Source: Shewanella avicenniae
GTDB taxonomy: Bacteria; Pseudomonadota; Gammaproteobacteria; Enterobacterales; Shewanellaceae
DNA length: 64,000 nucleotides
Direction: 5' to 3'
Assembly: GCF_017354945.1 (NCBI RefSeq)
Contig: NZ_CP071503.1
Coordinates: forward strand, 1,984,001 to 2,048,000
Shown here one piece after another: positions 24,675 through 33,795 of the stretch (position 1 is the first letter of the stretch; every line of letters starts with the position of its first letter). A program made the position numbers and the translations under genes. The notes beneath the pieces were generated by a model. It was given only the letters and a program-made list of their open reading frames with translations, did not search any database and was not told the origin of the DNA.

Positions 24675-25880
24675 TTATTTAACACCACAGCTTGGACTTG
24701 CCAATTGTTTCATCAATTTTGGTGACGCCCATGTTTTCCAATCTGGTTTTAATAAACCATAGGTTTCAACATCACCTTCAGTACGGCTATATCCCATCAT
24801 TTGCTCGCCATTTAATGGCCAGTATGCCCAACTCGCGGTCGCGTCTGCGGGGAGTGAACAGATGTAATTTGCGAATGCTTCTACAAATTGGTAACGGTCT
24901 TCTGGACAGCGTTGGCCATCTTTTCCGGTTTGGGTGCAGCCGCCCCATTCACTTAAATACAGTGGGGCAGTATAGGGTTGGTTAGGTTCAAGGATGAAGC
25001 CCCAAAGTTGATAGGCATTTTCGGCAAATGCGGCTGGGTCGGTTAAATCCTTAGCTGGATGGTTCCACACATAATCATGTGCGACATAAACCAATTTATT
25101 GGCAGCGTTCAGCTTAACTGGACTGGCCTTGATATCGGCTAAATCTGTTTGCCAACGTAAGCCACCTATCATGATGAGTAAAGCAGGATTTTGTTGATGG
25201 ATAAGATTCGCAACTTTTGTCGCAGCGGCCTTCCAATCGGTTTTCGGGTTGCCATCTCCCCACGTTGGTTCAAGGTCGAGTTGCTTGTCTGGACGAACTT
25301 CATTACGCAACTCTGCCGCGATGACGAACTTCCGATCACGATAGCGTTTGGCCATCAATTGCCAATGTTCAAAATAGCTTTCTGGGCTGTAGTCTTTGGA
25401 ATACCACAAACCGTCGCCGTGTATATCGTCACAGCACCAATCGCCGCGGCTACGATGATTATCCAAAATCACCATCAATCCAGCGTTACCCAACGCATCA
25501 ATAATATTATCAAACACCATTAAGGCCGATTTGCCTTGCAGCTTGGGGTTAGCTTTCAATAAGCGCGTTTCGATCAGTGGATTTTTTGCCACCATTTCAT
25601 TCGCCCACGGTAAGCGCACTGAATTGAATCCGGCTTGTTTTATTAGGCTGATAAGATCTGCCAGCGGTTGTTTATCTAAGCCACCCGGCGTTAATGCGGC
25701 TGATTCACCACCAAACCAGTTAACGCTCTTGAGAACGACCTTGCAGCCTTGGGAATCACGAATAAATTGCTGATCTGTATGAAGCGGATAAGCCACAGTA
25801 TCGCAATTGGCGAAACTTAATAATGGGCAGAACAGCAGGCCAGTACCTAGGTAAATTGGGCGTAATACTCGAGCTAACAT
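24675..25880 (-). CDS. Secreted GH5 endoglucanase
   Basis: Cellulase-type glycoside hydrolase (GH5 clan A), 401 residues. A Sec signal peptide ends near LLSFA (residue 25). The general acid/base is E194 in AAELRNEVR, and the nucleophile is E311 in YLSEWGG; W and H residues of the barrel ends (DNHRSRGDW, AHDYVWNH) fit. Mature-protein cysteines suggest disulfides. No carbohydrate-binding module is present. The start has AAGGAG five nt upstream; an in-frame upstream ATG would give a polar extension before the signal peptide. Its natural substrate (cellulose, mixed-linkage glucan or mannan) cannot be read from sequence. Confidence 0.92.
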   Translation of the reverse strand: MLARVLRPIYLGTGLLFCPLLSFANCDTVAYPLHTDQQFIRDSQGCKVVLKSVNWFGGESAALTPGGLDKQPLADLISLIKQAGFNSVRLPWANEMVAKNPLIETRLLKANPKLQGKSALMVFDNIIDALGNAGLMVILDNHRSRGDWCCDDIHGDGLWYSKDYSPESYFEHWQLMAKRYRDRKFVIAAELRNEVRPDKQLDLEPTWGDGNPKTDWKAAATKVANLIHQQNPALLIMIGGLRWQTDLADIKASPVKLNAANKLVYVAHDYVWNHPAKDLTDPAAFAENAYQLWGFILEPNQPYTAPLYLSEWGGCTQTGKDGQRCPEDRYQFVEAFANYICSLPADATASWAYWPLNGEQMMGYSRTEGDVETYGLLKPDWKTWASPKLMKQLASPSCGVK

Positions 25881-25960
25881 TGTCACTCCTTGGCAGATGG
25901 AAATCTTAAACAACGCACTGTTTGCCTAAATATTGCGGTAACGTCATTTTAAAGTGCGTT

Positions 25961-25983
25961 TTGGTTAATCGATTTTTAACCAA
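25961..25983. promoter_or_regulatory. Palindrome upstream of the GH5 gene, operator candidate
   Basis: TTGGTTAA and TTAACCAA surround a 7-nt AT-rich centre, located 81-103 bp before the GH5 start. This is a candidate site for a dimeric regulator; no matching regulator gene is adjacent. Confidence 0.4.
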
Positions 25984-26135
25984 TAATTACATAGATTTCG
26001 GACAATGTCGGCGTATTTGTATTACTTTTGTGAAGGCAAGATTCAGAACACAGCAACGCTGGATAGGATATGGTTGTTCTATTGAGGAGTACTCATGTGC
26101 TGCTAGAAACTGCAAAACTGTAACCAAAAACGGTA

Positions 26136-28304
26136 CTAACCCATAGCAGCGCAGCGGCTGTAATGAATCCCCGGTATCAGCCAAGCAGAAAACTCTTTTG
26201 GAGGAAGGGGCTTAGAGTGCAGATAGCCCTGTACCTGATCACAGCCTAATGTGGCAAGATAAGATTGCTCCTCAGCGGTTTCAACGCCTTCTGCTATTGT
26301 TTTGATTTTAAGTGCTTTGGCCATCGCAATGATGGCAGTGGTAATCCCTTGTTTGGTTTCGGTGGTTTCAATGTTTGAAATAAAAGCTCGGTCGATTTTG
26401 AGCGTGGAAATCGGCATTGTGTGCAGATAGGACAAACTTGAGTAGCCTGTACCAAAGTCATCGATTGACATCGAAATGCCCAATTTACGCAGTTCAGTCA
26501 TTACCGCTTGTGTTTTTTTAATGTCGCCTAACGCTACGCGCTCGGTAATTTCAAATTCGAGTAAATCGCCGCGAATGCCAGACTCAGCTAACAGTGTGGC
26601 AACATCGTCGACAAAATGGTTTCGCGTGAATGTTGGCATTGAAAGGTTAACGGCAATCGGCACTAACGGCAGTTTGAGTCGTTGCCATTCAGTAAGTTGC
26701 GACACCACAGCTTTTAGCACCCACCAATCTAATTGAATAATTTGGCCACTACGCTCTGCAAGCGGAATAAACCGATCTGGACTGACAAAGCCTAACTCTG
26801 GATGATTCCAACGAACTAGTGCTTCGCCACCAACAAATTGCTGCCGTTTGATTTCCATTTTTGGCTGGAACACCAGTGATAATTCATTATGATCAAGTGC
26901 ATAGGCTAATTCAGTTTTCAGTGCCAAGCTTTCATAGACATCTTGATTAATTGTTTTACTGGCGAATACAAATGAGGTGCGGTTATTTGTTTTTGCCGCA
27001 AATAACGCACTATCAGCACGACTCGCCAATTCATCGAGTGAATCATCATGATTCAATGCAACTGAAATGCCGATACTACAACTCAAACTAATCGGCTTAA
27101 AATGCACGAAGTAGTGCGATTTCATCAAATCTAAAATTCGTTCAATTAAAAGCAAGGTATCGTCAGGGTGATACTCGGTAACCAGTGCAAAAACATCACC
27201 GCTAAAACGGTAAAGTAGCCCATCTTGGGCTACATGTTTTGCCAGCCTATCAGCAACGGCTTTTAAAACATCGTCACCAAAATTGTGCCCAAGTGCCTCA
27301 TTAATATGTTTGAAATCATCCAGATCAATCAGCATCACCGATAGCTGCCGAGTGGTAACATCATCCTGAAGAAACTCGTTGAAGTCGGCTTGAAGTTTGG
27401 CGCGATTAGGTAAACCTGTGAGCGGGTCGTAAAAGTTCAAACGGTTGATAGACGCTTCTTTGGCTTTGAGCGCGGTAATGTCTTCCATCAATGCCGCATA
27501 GAAAATTGGGTTTCCTTGGGTGTCTTTAATCGTCGATATGGTGCCGCGTTGCGTGTACGGAGTGCCATCCTTAGTTTTATTAACAAATTCACCGCTCCAA
27601 AACTCATTGGTTTTCAGGGTTTGCCACAAGGTGCGATAGAAGTCTTTGCATTGCTGTCCAGAACTGAGCATTTTGGGATTGTTGCCAATGGCTTCTTGCT
27701 CTGTATAGCCGGTAATACGAGTAAACGATTGGTTAACCCGAACGATTTTGCCATGTAAGTCAGTAATGACCACCGCTTCACGGGCATTGTTGAGTACTTG
27801 GTCGGAAAGCCCTAACTGAAATTTGCGCAAATCATCACTAATTCGGTAACTAATTTTACTGGCAGTACCAGAAAAATAATGGCTAATGTTGGCGTCGGGC
27901 GTCATTCGCTTAAGCAAATTATTACCGCTGACTTCCATGATTGCGCACAGGCTGTGTTGCTTATAAATGGCAAAATACACCGAGGGATGACATTTTGAGC
28001 GAATGGTGCATGACGCACATTTCTCCAATAAAATTTGTGAATGTTGCTGTTGTGGCACTAATGAATTGGCCTGCGCTACTACTCGATTCAACTTCTCATC
28101 ATGAGTGGCTGAAATATCATGTAACTGGTGAAACTGCACAAAAATTTGATAGCGAGAAAAGGGTTTGAAGGCCTCAGCAATGCTACTTAGCGTCTCCTCA
28201 TAGCCAAGATCTTCTTCAAACAAAATTCGATTAACTTCAAATTGAACATCGTTTTTGCAGCGATGATATTTGGCGTTAAATTTTAAAAGAAAATCTTGTA
28301 GCAT
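26136..28304 (-). CDS. PAS-GGDEF-EAL protein with degenerate GGDEF, likely c-di-GMP phosphodiesterase
   Basis: Cytoplasmic 722-residue signalling protein without membrane helices. The first ~160 residues are an unassigned domain carrying C96, C99 and C105 (CxxCx5C) and C120. A PAS domain follows (~170-280, with ITGYTEQEAIGNNPKML). The GGDEF domain (~290-445) reads SGDVF at 368-372 instead of GG[DE]EF, so cyclase activity is unlikely. The EAL domain is intact: E494 in GGEALVRW, EITERV, and DDFGTGYSSLSYL, predicting c-di-GMP hydrolysis. The Cys-rich start could sense redox or metal. It is divergent from neither neighbour and has its own 255-nt upstream gap to the GH5 gene. Confidence 0.9.
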   Translation of the reverse strand: MLQDFLLKFNAKYHRCKNDVQFEVNRILFEEDLGYEETLSSIAEAFKPFSRYQIFVQFHQLHDISATHDEKLNRVVAQANSLVPQQQHSQILLEKCASCTIRSKCHPSVYFAIYKQHSLCAIMEVSGNNLLKRMTPDANISHYFSGTASKISYRISDDLRKFQLGLSDQVLNNAREAVVITDLHGKIVRVNQSFTRITGYTEQEAIGNNPKMLSSGQQCKDFYRTLWQTLKTNEFWSGEFVNKTKDGTPYTQRGTISTIKDTQGNPIFYAALMEDITALKAKEASINRLNFYDPLTGLPNRAKLQADFNEFLQDDVTTRQLSVMLIDLDDFKHINEALGHNFGDDVLKAVADRLAKHVAQDGLLYRFSGDVFALVTEYHPDDTLLLIERILDLMKSHYFVHFKPISLSCSIGISVALNHDDSLDELASRADSALFAAKTNNRTSFVFASKTINQDVYESLALKTELAYALDHNELSLVFQPKMEIKRQQFVGGEALVRWNHPELGFVSPDRFIPLAERSGQIIQLDWWVLKAVVSQLTEWQRLKLPLVPIAVNLSMPTFTRNHFVDDVATLLAESGIRGDLLEFEITERVALGDIKKTQAVMTELRKLGISMSIDDFGTGYSSLSYLHTMPISTLKIDRAFISNIETTETKQGITTAIIAMAKALKIKTIAEGVETAEEQSYLATLGCDQVQGYLHSKPLPPKEFSAWLIPGIHYSRCAAMG

Positions 28305-28355
28305 GCCCTTGGCCCTATTCGTCCGTGTTAGGTGTTTAATTAATGTATTGCGTGA

Positions 28356-30251
28356 TTAGCTGACTTTAAATCCAGAAATCGAGTTCTGTAATTGAGTGCC
28401 CAGTGCCGCAAGCCGTTCCGCTGCGGCGGAGGTTTCCTGAGATGAGGCCGCGGTTTGGTCGGAAATCTCATTCACCTCAACGATACGACGATTGATCTCT
28501 TCTGCAACAACACTTTGCTCTTCTGCCGCTGTCGCAATCTGTTGATTCATCTGTTGCACGTCATTCACTGCGTTGGCAATCCGAGTAAACATTTCGCCGA
28601 CATTACCCGCGTTAAGCGCATTCGCCATTGCGATTTCACGGCTACTGGCCATGCGTTGTAATGCCAGTGCTGACTCTGATTGTAGTGACTGAATCATGTT
28701 CTCAATTTCAGAGGTAGAATGTTGAGTGCGTTGGGCAAGATTGCGGACTTCATCAGCGACTACCGCAAATCCGCGACCCGCTTCGCCAGCGCGAGCAGCT
28801 TCAATTGCCGCATTAAGCGCCAGCAGGTTAGTTTGCTCAGCAACTGTTTTGATAACTTCTAATACGCCACCAATGCTATCGGTTTGTTTGGCGAGCACAT
28901 CCATTGCTGAAGACGTTTTATCGACTTCCTGGGTTAAACTTTCCACGATTCGACGCGCCTCAACGATGGCTTGATCGCCAAGTTCAGTTTCGTTTTGCGC
29001 ATTAGTCGTCGCTTCTGCGGCATGTTCTGCATTACGGGCAACGTCATGCACTGTTGTGGTCATTTCGTTCATTGCCGCAGCAACTTGCTCAATCTCGGCG
29101 TGTTGCTTGTTCATGCCTTGTTGGTTTTGCTCAGTCACTGCCGATAGTTGTGAGGCCGCGGATGATAATTCAGCAATTCCGGCAGCCACATTACTAATAA
29201 TCTCTTTAAGCGAACGTGTCATGTTACCGATTGCGCTTTGTAATTGGCCCACTTCATCTTTTCGATTAGCAACTAGCTGATGAGATAAATCACCGTTTGC
29301 AATTCGCGCCGCTGCTGCCACTAACTCGTGAAGGGGCGTAGCTATCTGTTTAGTGATATTGACTGAGGCGAAAATACCAATGATCAAGGAGGCGGCTGTT
29401 GCCACAAGGAGTAGGGTAGAGGCAGCAGAAACAGTAGATTCCAAAGTGTGTTGCTGGGTAGATTCTAATTTATCAACACTGCTACGTAATTTACTCGCAA
29501 CGCTTGAGTATCTGTCGGTCACCCCATCCATAGTGACATCAAGCTGTACCAAATTATTAAATAGTTGCTTAAGCGTTTGTTGCTCACTAATGATAGATTG
29601 GACATTCACCCCGTTGATGGCACTCAGTAATTCAATTGATTGATCTAAATAGCGTTGAACGGTGGAATTTGCCGTATGGTCAGACGTCCCTGATTTTAGC
29701 CAACTGCGAGCAAGTTTATCGATTTGTACCATGTTGATGGAGACAGTTTTTAAGTTAGAACTTAACTGCCATGCGTTCACATCAGTTATGGCTTGAGTCT
29801 CAATCTGTTGAGTTACTGACGACAAGCTATCGATGGTAGAGGCCGTAATTGTTGCCGCTTTGTTCATGTTGTCAGCTTTTTGATCGACTAACAGCGTGAG
29901 CTCATTAAAGATATTTTTGTACTCAGACAGGGCGCTCAAGGCATCTTCAACCAAGACCACATCATCAGCGCTAGTTGAGTCGGCATTGACTTGCTTGAGA
30001 ATTGATTTCATTTGTTCAATATCATCGGCAAGTGAGTTTTTATGCTCAGCATTCATGGTTCTGAGATAGTTTTCTCTGGTTGCCTTAGCTTCAGATATCA
30101 CTTTATTAAGCGATTGTATGGATGACATCTTAGTGCTGTTATTCACGATATGATGCATGCCAAACCAACCTGAAAGGGTAAGCACCATGCTCAGTAGGAT
30201 TAGGGTGCCAAAGCCCAAGCTCATTTTAGTTGATATTGATAGATTATTCAT
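28356..30251 (-). CDS. Methyl-accepting chemotaxis protein
   Basis: Transmembrane chemoreceptor of 631 residues that signals to the CheA-CheW array. It has a membrane helix at ~11-31, a long helical periplasmic part (~35-275) of the HBM (helical bimodular) type by size and composition, a second membrane helix at ~280-300, a HAMP domain ([27 protein letters not shown]), and a cytoplasmic coiled-coil. The hairpin tip is intact ([21 protein letters not shown]) and the C-terminal [14 protein letters not shown] module carries methylation-type residues. No CheR-binding pentapeptide is present. The start at 30251 has CAGGGA upstream. Ligand is unknown. Confidence 0.95.
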   Translation of the reverse strand: MNNLSISTKMSLGFGTLILLSMVLTLSGWFGMHHIVNNSTKMSSIQSLNKVISEAKATRENYLRTMNAEHKNSLADDIEQMKSILKQVNADSTSADDVVLVEDALSALSEYKNIFNELTLLVDQKADNMNKAATITASTIDSLSSVTQQIETQAITDVNAWQLSSNLKTVSINMVQIDKLARSWLKSGTSDHTANSTVQRYLDQSIELLSAINGVNVQSIISEQQTLKQLFNNLVQLDVTMDGVTDRYSSVASKLRSSVDKLESTQQHTLESTVSAASTLLLVATAASLIIGIFASVNITKQIATPLHELVAAAARIANGDLSHQLVANRKDEVGQLQSAIGNMTRSLKEIISNVAAGIAELSSAASQLSAVTEQNQQGMNKQHAEIEQVAAAMNEMTTTVHDVARNAEHAAEATTNAQNETELGDQAIVEARRIVESLTQEVDKTSSAMDVLAKQTDSIGGVLEVIKTVAEQTNLLALNAAIEAARAGEAGRGFAVVADEVRNLAQRTQHSTSEIENMIQSLQSESALALQRMASSREIAMANALNAGNVGEMFTRIANAVNDVQQMNQQIATAAEEQSVVAEEINRRIVEVNEISDQTAASSQETSAAAERLAALGTQLQNSISGFKVS

Positions 30252-32032
30252 AGTTCCCTGCTTTTTAGTCACTATCCTGTTGGGTTGAAAATTTGATTCT
30301 ATTTTAATTATTTAAGGCGTTTAACCAATAAAAACGTCAAAAATACTATCTTATGACATTATTTTGACGTGTTAACGGAAAAATGGCAGTGTTTAATAGT
30401 GCTTACTTTATTAAGAGATGCATTATTAACACATCTAATAAATGATACAATTGAATATGTATTCATTTTTTTGATCGCGGCTAATATTTAGTTACATTTT
30501 TAAAATAGATCACAATTTGTACTGAATTGTGCTGCGCAGCCATACGACATTTAGAAATGAGTAAGGCGGTCTCATTGACTACAAACAAATGCCAATGCTG
30601 CTAAACCACACTCAGTGATATGTAAAGTTAACCATGAACAGACCATAAAAGAGTGATAGGCCTGACGCGCGGTACCAGCGCAAAGAGTTTTGCTACTTAA
30701 GGCTGCGCATCATTTAATTTAAAATGTATTGGCTGTGAGTCACTTCACCAGTAACAACGCTGGGGCAACATGCCAAACCGATAAAAGCATTGCAGCGACG
30801 TGTTCTTAGTTGGTGTCTGTCCTAGACTGATGAGCAGTTTGACCGATGATCCGTTTGACGATAGTTAGGCGGCGGACATCAGACTAAGGCTATCTAAATA
30901 AGAATATCTCAGTATAAACATCCGATTCGTTTACCGGTCAGTTCCAACAGGATTGCTTTCATCAATCTATCGTAACTGTTAAATTCCGGATTCAAGTGGT
31001 TTGGACTGCATGGAATGAGAATAGGCATCCAATCCCGCAAACTATCAATTGGCAAGTACGATTATGGATAATTGGATGCTGTTAATCAGCGAGAGGTTCG
31101 TTCGAAACACCAGCGGAAATCCCGAGGGGACACATCAACAATTATTACAACTTTCCACAAAAATTGTATTTAACATAATATACATTGTGCGCAGTTGGAT
31201 GTGATGCTGTGTGGCTGCTTGAGGTTTGAGCTGTGTGATTGGCTTAATCAGAAACCAAAGGCGTTATTTTGGTAATGTACTTTTTTATCAGCAAGATGCA
31301 ACTAATGCCATTTGGTCTATCAACGCCAATACCTGTCCTAATTATGAATCAACTGAACCGCAAAGTGATCATGCAACGCAACATACCGCATATCGTTATT
31401 GCTGATAACCTGGCTTCCGCAAAGTCTGTGCAAATGCAACTCTGTCCAAGTTTTATTGTGGCAGTTACTCAAACCACGTGTTATTTATCGCTGTTATTTA
31501 GCTCTTGCGGAGATTTTTTAATAATCACCAAACAGCTGCTTAATCCGTACTGCACTGGTTAGACGCTAACAAGATCAAACGATGTGATAAACGCTGAGTA
31601 AAGCTTGTTGATTATCGATGTCAGAACGATACCCATGAGCCAAACCGTAATTGACCATAATCTCAATGGGACATTGAACCTAATTATTTCATGCTTGCTT
31701 GGTTCAACGTCATTATTCGTTGCGATTGTATCGGTACAACGCTAATCGGCTGTTATTGGCAAACGTGTTTTGAATGGGCGCGACCCAGAGTTAATACTGC
31801 CTGTTCAGAATACTTTGGAATTTCGCTCGTAACTGCTTTACTTGGGCGGTATTACTGACAGCTGCCAAAGTATTTGCTGAGGTATTAGAACGTGCTAACA
31901 GTTACACCAATTCGTTCAATATCAATATTAGCAGTCAGGCTGTTTGTTTGAGAATTACGTTCTTGGTTAAGAGTAATAAATTACAGGCTATCAATTAGTT
32001 GAACGAATACCCGACCAATTATGTGAACTGAT
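30252..32032. other. 1.8-kb region with no supported gene
   Basis: No open reading frame longer than 97 codons on either strand, and none with codon use or motifs like the neighbouring genes. The longest (31269-31562) has a poor ribosome site and no recognisable family. It contains the MCP promoter region at the left, scattered inverted repeats (30334-30370; CACAATT and AATTGTG at 30511-30531), and ends at the palindrome before the recombinase. The scattered TAA/TAG stops suggest decayed coding sequence, perhaps the remains of a mobile element; no transposase remnant could be named. Confidence 0.6.
30334..30370. promoter_or_regulatory. 9-bp inverted repeat upstream of the chemoreceptor gene
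   Basis: Arms ACGTCAAAA (30334-30342) and TTTTGACGT (30362-30370) with a 19-nt centre, 83-119 bp before the MCP start. This is an operator candidate only. Confidence 0.3.
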
Positions 32033-32066
32033 ATTTTTGCCGATAATCGAGGTTATCGGCAAAAAT
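32033..32066. repeat. 14-bp perfect inverted repeat before the recombinase gene
   Basis: ATTTTTGCCGATAA and TTATCGGCAAAAAT surround the 6-nt loop TCGAGG, 42 bp upstream of the recombinase ATG. The left arm is T-rich and the right arm A-rich, the opposite of an intrinsic terminator on either strand, so it looks more like a protein-binding site or recombination core. Confidence 0.7.
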
Positions 32067-32107
32067 GTGGTACACTTTGCTTTACTTAACCTTTGTCATT
32101 TTTTGCT

Positions 32108-33370
32108 ATGGAACTGCAATTACAACCTTTATTTGCCGGCGACCATAACAGCGATATCGAACTTTCGCTCGTGTCTTATCATCAAACTGATGGTGTGTTT
32201 AATCAGGTGGATGCTGCGCTATTGGAATATCAAGAAGCCTGCCGCTTTCTGCGTGGCGTGCAAAATCGCCCTAATACATTTAGGAGCTACCGCCGTGATG
32301 TTGAAAAGCTGTTGCTTTGGTCTTGGTTTATCAAGCAAGCGTCGGTCACAACATTACGCCCGAGCGACCTATTAGATATGGTGCGGTTTTATACCAATCC
32401 ACCCCCGGTGTGGTGTAATGCCAATCAAATCAAACGGTTTATTGATCATACGATCAATCCTGCTTGGCGACCTTGCATAGCAAACCGCCCTGCACCCACG
32501 CAAAGCTCGATTAAAGCAATGTTGGCATCGATCAGCGCCTTCTACCAATTTTTGGTGGATGATGCTGAAATTGCTATGGGAAATCCGGCGTTATCTGCGC
32601 GCAAACGCAGTATTGCCAGTGCCGCGCCGACCCAAGAGATTTCAACAAAACTGTTCACGGCAACGCAGGTGCAATATCTCACCTTGGCCTCGCGTAATAT
32701 GGCGCAACTCAACCCGATAAAATGGGCTAAAGCACGTTTTGCTGTGGCGCTGCTATTTCATCGCTATTTGCGTATTTCCGAAATCTCTCGTCATACAGTT
32801 CGTGGCTGGCAAAGCTATACCCCGACGATGGGCTGCTTTCAACGCGTATCGGGCAACTGGTTTTTTCATATCCCCGCGGGCACTAGTAAAAATAATAAAA
32901 GTGATTTGATTACGGTGCCGCCAGAATTGTTAGAAGAACTTAAGCTTTATCGCCGTCAAATCGCTGCGCAAACCGGTTTAGCATTGCCGGATTTGCCCGC
33001 ACCAGAAGAATCGATTCCACTGCTGCCAAAGATTCTGGTTAATGGTCAGATCCGTGACGGTCTATCGGTACGAGCTGTACGTTATCTAATGCAGGAAGTA
33101 TTTGATTTTGCGGCGGAGCTGCTATTAAAAGATGCGCAAAAATCACCTGACAGTGAAGAACTCATCGCAGAAGCTCACGGAATGAAGGCCGCTACCGTAC
33201 ATTGGTTGCGTCATAGTGGGATTTCGACCGATTTGGCTGAAGGCCGTAATACCGTACATGTTCGCGATGACGCACGCCATGTGGATCTGTCTACTACCAA
33301 CATTTATACCCATACTGACCTTCAAGATCGCGCGGCATCTGCAAAGCATAAGCATCGAATGGACAAATAA
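32108..33370 (+). CDS. Tyrosine recombinase (phage-integrase family), stand-alone
   Basis: A 420-residue site-specific recombinase with an apparently complete catalytic set: R222 (YLRISEI), H365 and R368 (HWLRHSG), H391 and the nucleophile Y400 in RHVDLSTTNIYTH; a lysine around 261-264 would be the beta-hairpin lysine. Residues ~35-150 form the SAM-like core-binding domain. It is longer than XerC/D (about 300) because of an N-terminal extension and insertions in the catalytic domain. ATG 32108 is preferred to a TTG at 32093. No attachment-site duplication, excisionase or other phage gene is nearby; the palindrome 42 bp upstream may be its target. Confidence 0.88.
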   Translation: MELQLQPLFAGDHNSDIELSLVSYHQTDGVFNQVDAALLEYQEACRFLRGVQNRPNTFRSYRRDVEKLLLWSWFIKQASVTTLRPSDLLDMVRFYTNPPPVWCNANQIKRFIDHTINPAWRPCIANRPAPTQSSIKAMLASISAFYQFLVDDAEIAMGNPALSARKRSIASAAPTQEISTKLFTATQVQYLTLASRNMAQLNPIKWAKARFAVALLFHRYLRISEISRHTVRGWQSYTPTMGCFQRVSGNWFFHIPAGTSKNNKSDLITVPPELLEELKLYRRQIAAQTGLALPDLPAPEESIPLLPKILVNGQIRDGLSVRAVRYLMQEVFDFAAELLLKDAQKSPDSEELIAEAHGMKAATVHWLRHSGISTDLAEGRNTVHVRDDARHVDLSTTNIYTHTDLQDRAASAKHKHRMDK

Positions 33371-33380
33371 CGATGCAAAG

Positions 33381-33782
33381 TTAATCCGTCGATTGGCAGA
33401 TCAATGGCTCGTGGAATCCCGCCACTTGGACGATGGCAATATTGCTGGCTCGCTCTAGACTGATGAGCGCAGATATCTGTTGTACATCTGCTGGGTTATT
33501 CCAAGTTAATGTTTCGCCCAAAAGCACCAGATAAGGCGATAGAGTCAGAATTTGACTTTTACCGGCCCAACAACCGCTATACATGCAAATTTGCGTATTG
33601 CCTTCATCATTAAAGCTGACATCCGCAGGGGTAAATTGCTCATTGCTATCCATGACGGCATTGCATCCTGCGGCATGGCAAGTTACCTCAATGTCGTTAT
33701 GGCATTGCCAACTTGTGGCCTGAGTCAAAAACGACACTGATAAGGCCAAGCTAACAATAAATGCTAAAGAACAAATTTTCAT
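33381..33782 (-). CDS. Cys-rich exported protein, unknown
   Basis: A 133-residue protein with a clear signal peptide (cleavage after TQA or ATS, near residue 23). The mature part has six cysteines (C27, C35, C40, C66, C71, C129), consistent with three disulfides in the periplasm. It is convergent with the recombinase gene (10-nt gap) and 13 nt downstream of the aminotransferase gene on the same strand. The ribosome site is weak. I recognise no family. Confidence 0.65.
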   Translation of the reverse strand: MKICSLAFIVSLALSVSFLTQATSWQCHNDIEVTCHAAGCNAVMDSNEQFTPADVSFNDEGNTQICMYSGCWAGKSQILTLSPYLVLLGETLTWNNPADVQQISALISLERASNIAIVQVAGFHEPLICQSTD

Positions 33783-33795
33783 GGTAACGATGACT

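Noticed and set aside
31269..31562. 97-codon ORF in the desert
   Set aside because: Weak start context, no recognised family, atypical codon use and no conserved-looking motif; probably chance.
32039..32060. Sigma-28 (flagellar) promoter pair in the palindrome arms (GCCGATAA / TTATCGGC)
   Set aside because: No TAAA -35 element lies at the 15-nt spacing on either strand.
32033..32066. Intrinsic terminator at the palindrome before the recombinase
   Set aside because: The left arm is T-rich and the right arm A-rich, so neither strand places a T tract after the stem.
33143..33355. Antisense ORF within the recombinase gene
   Set aside because: Shadow of the intact recombinase frame; no ribosome site and no family.
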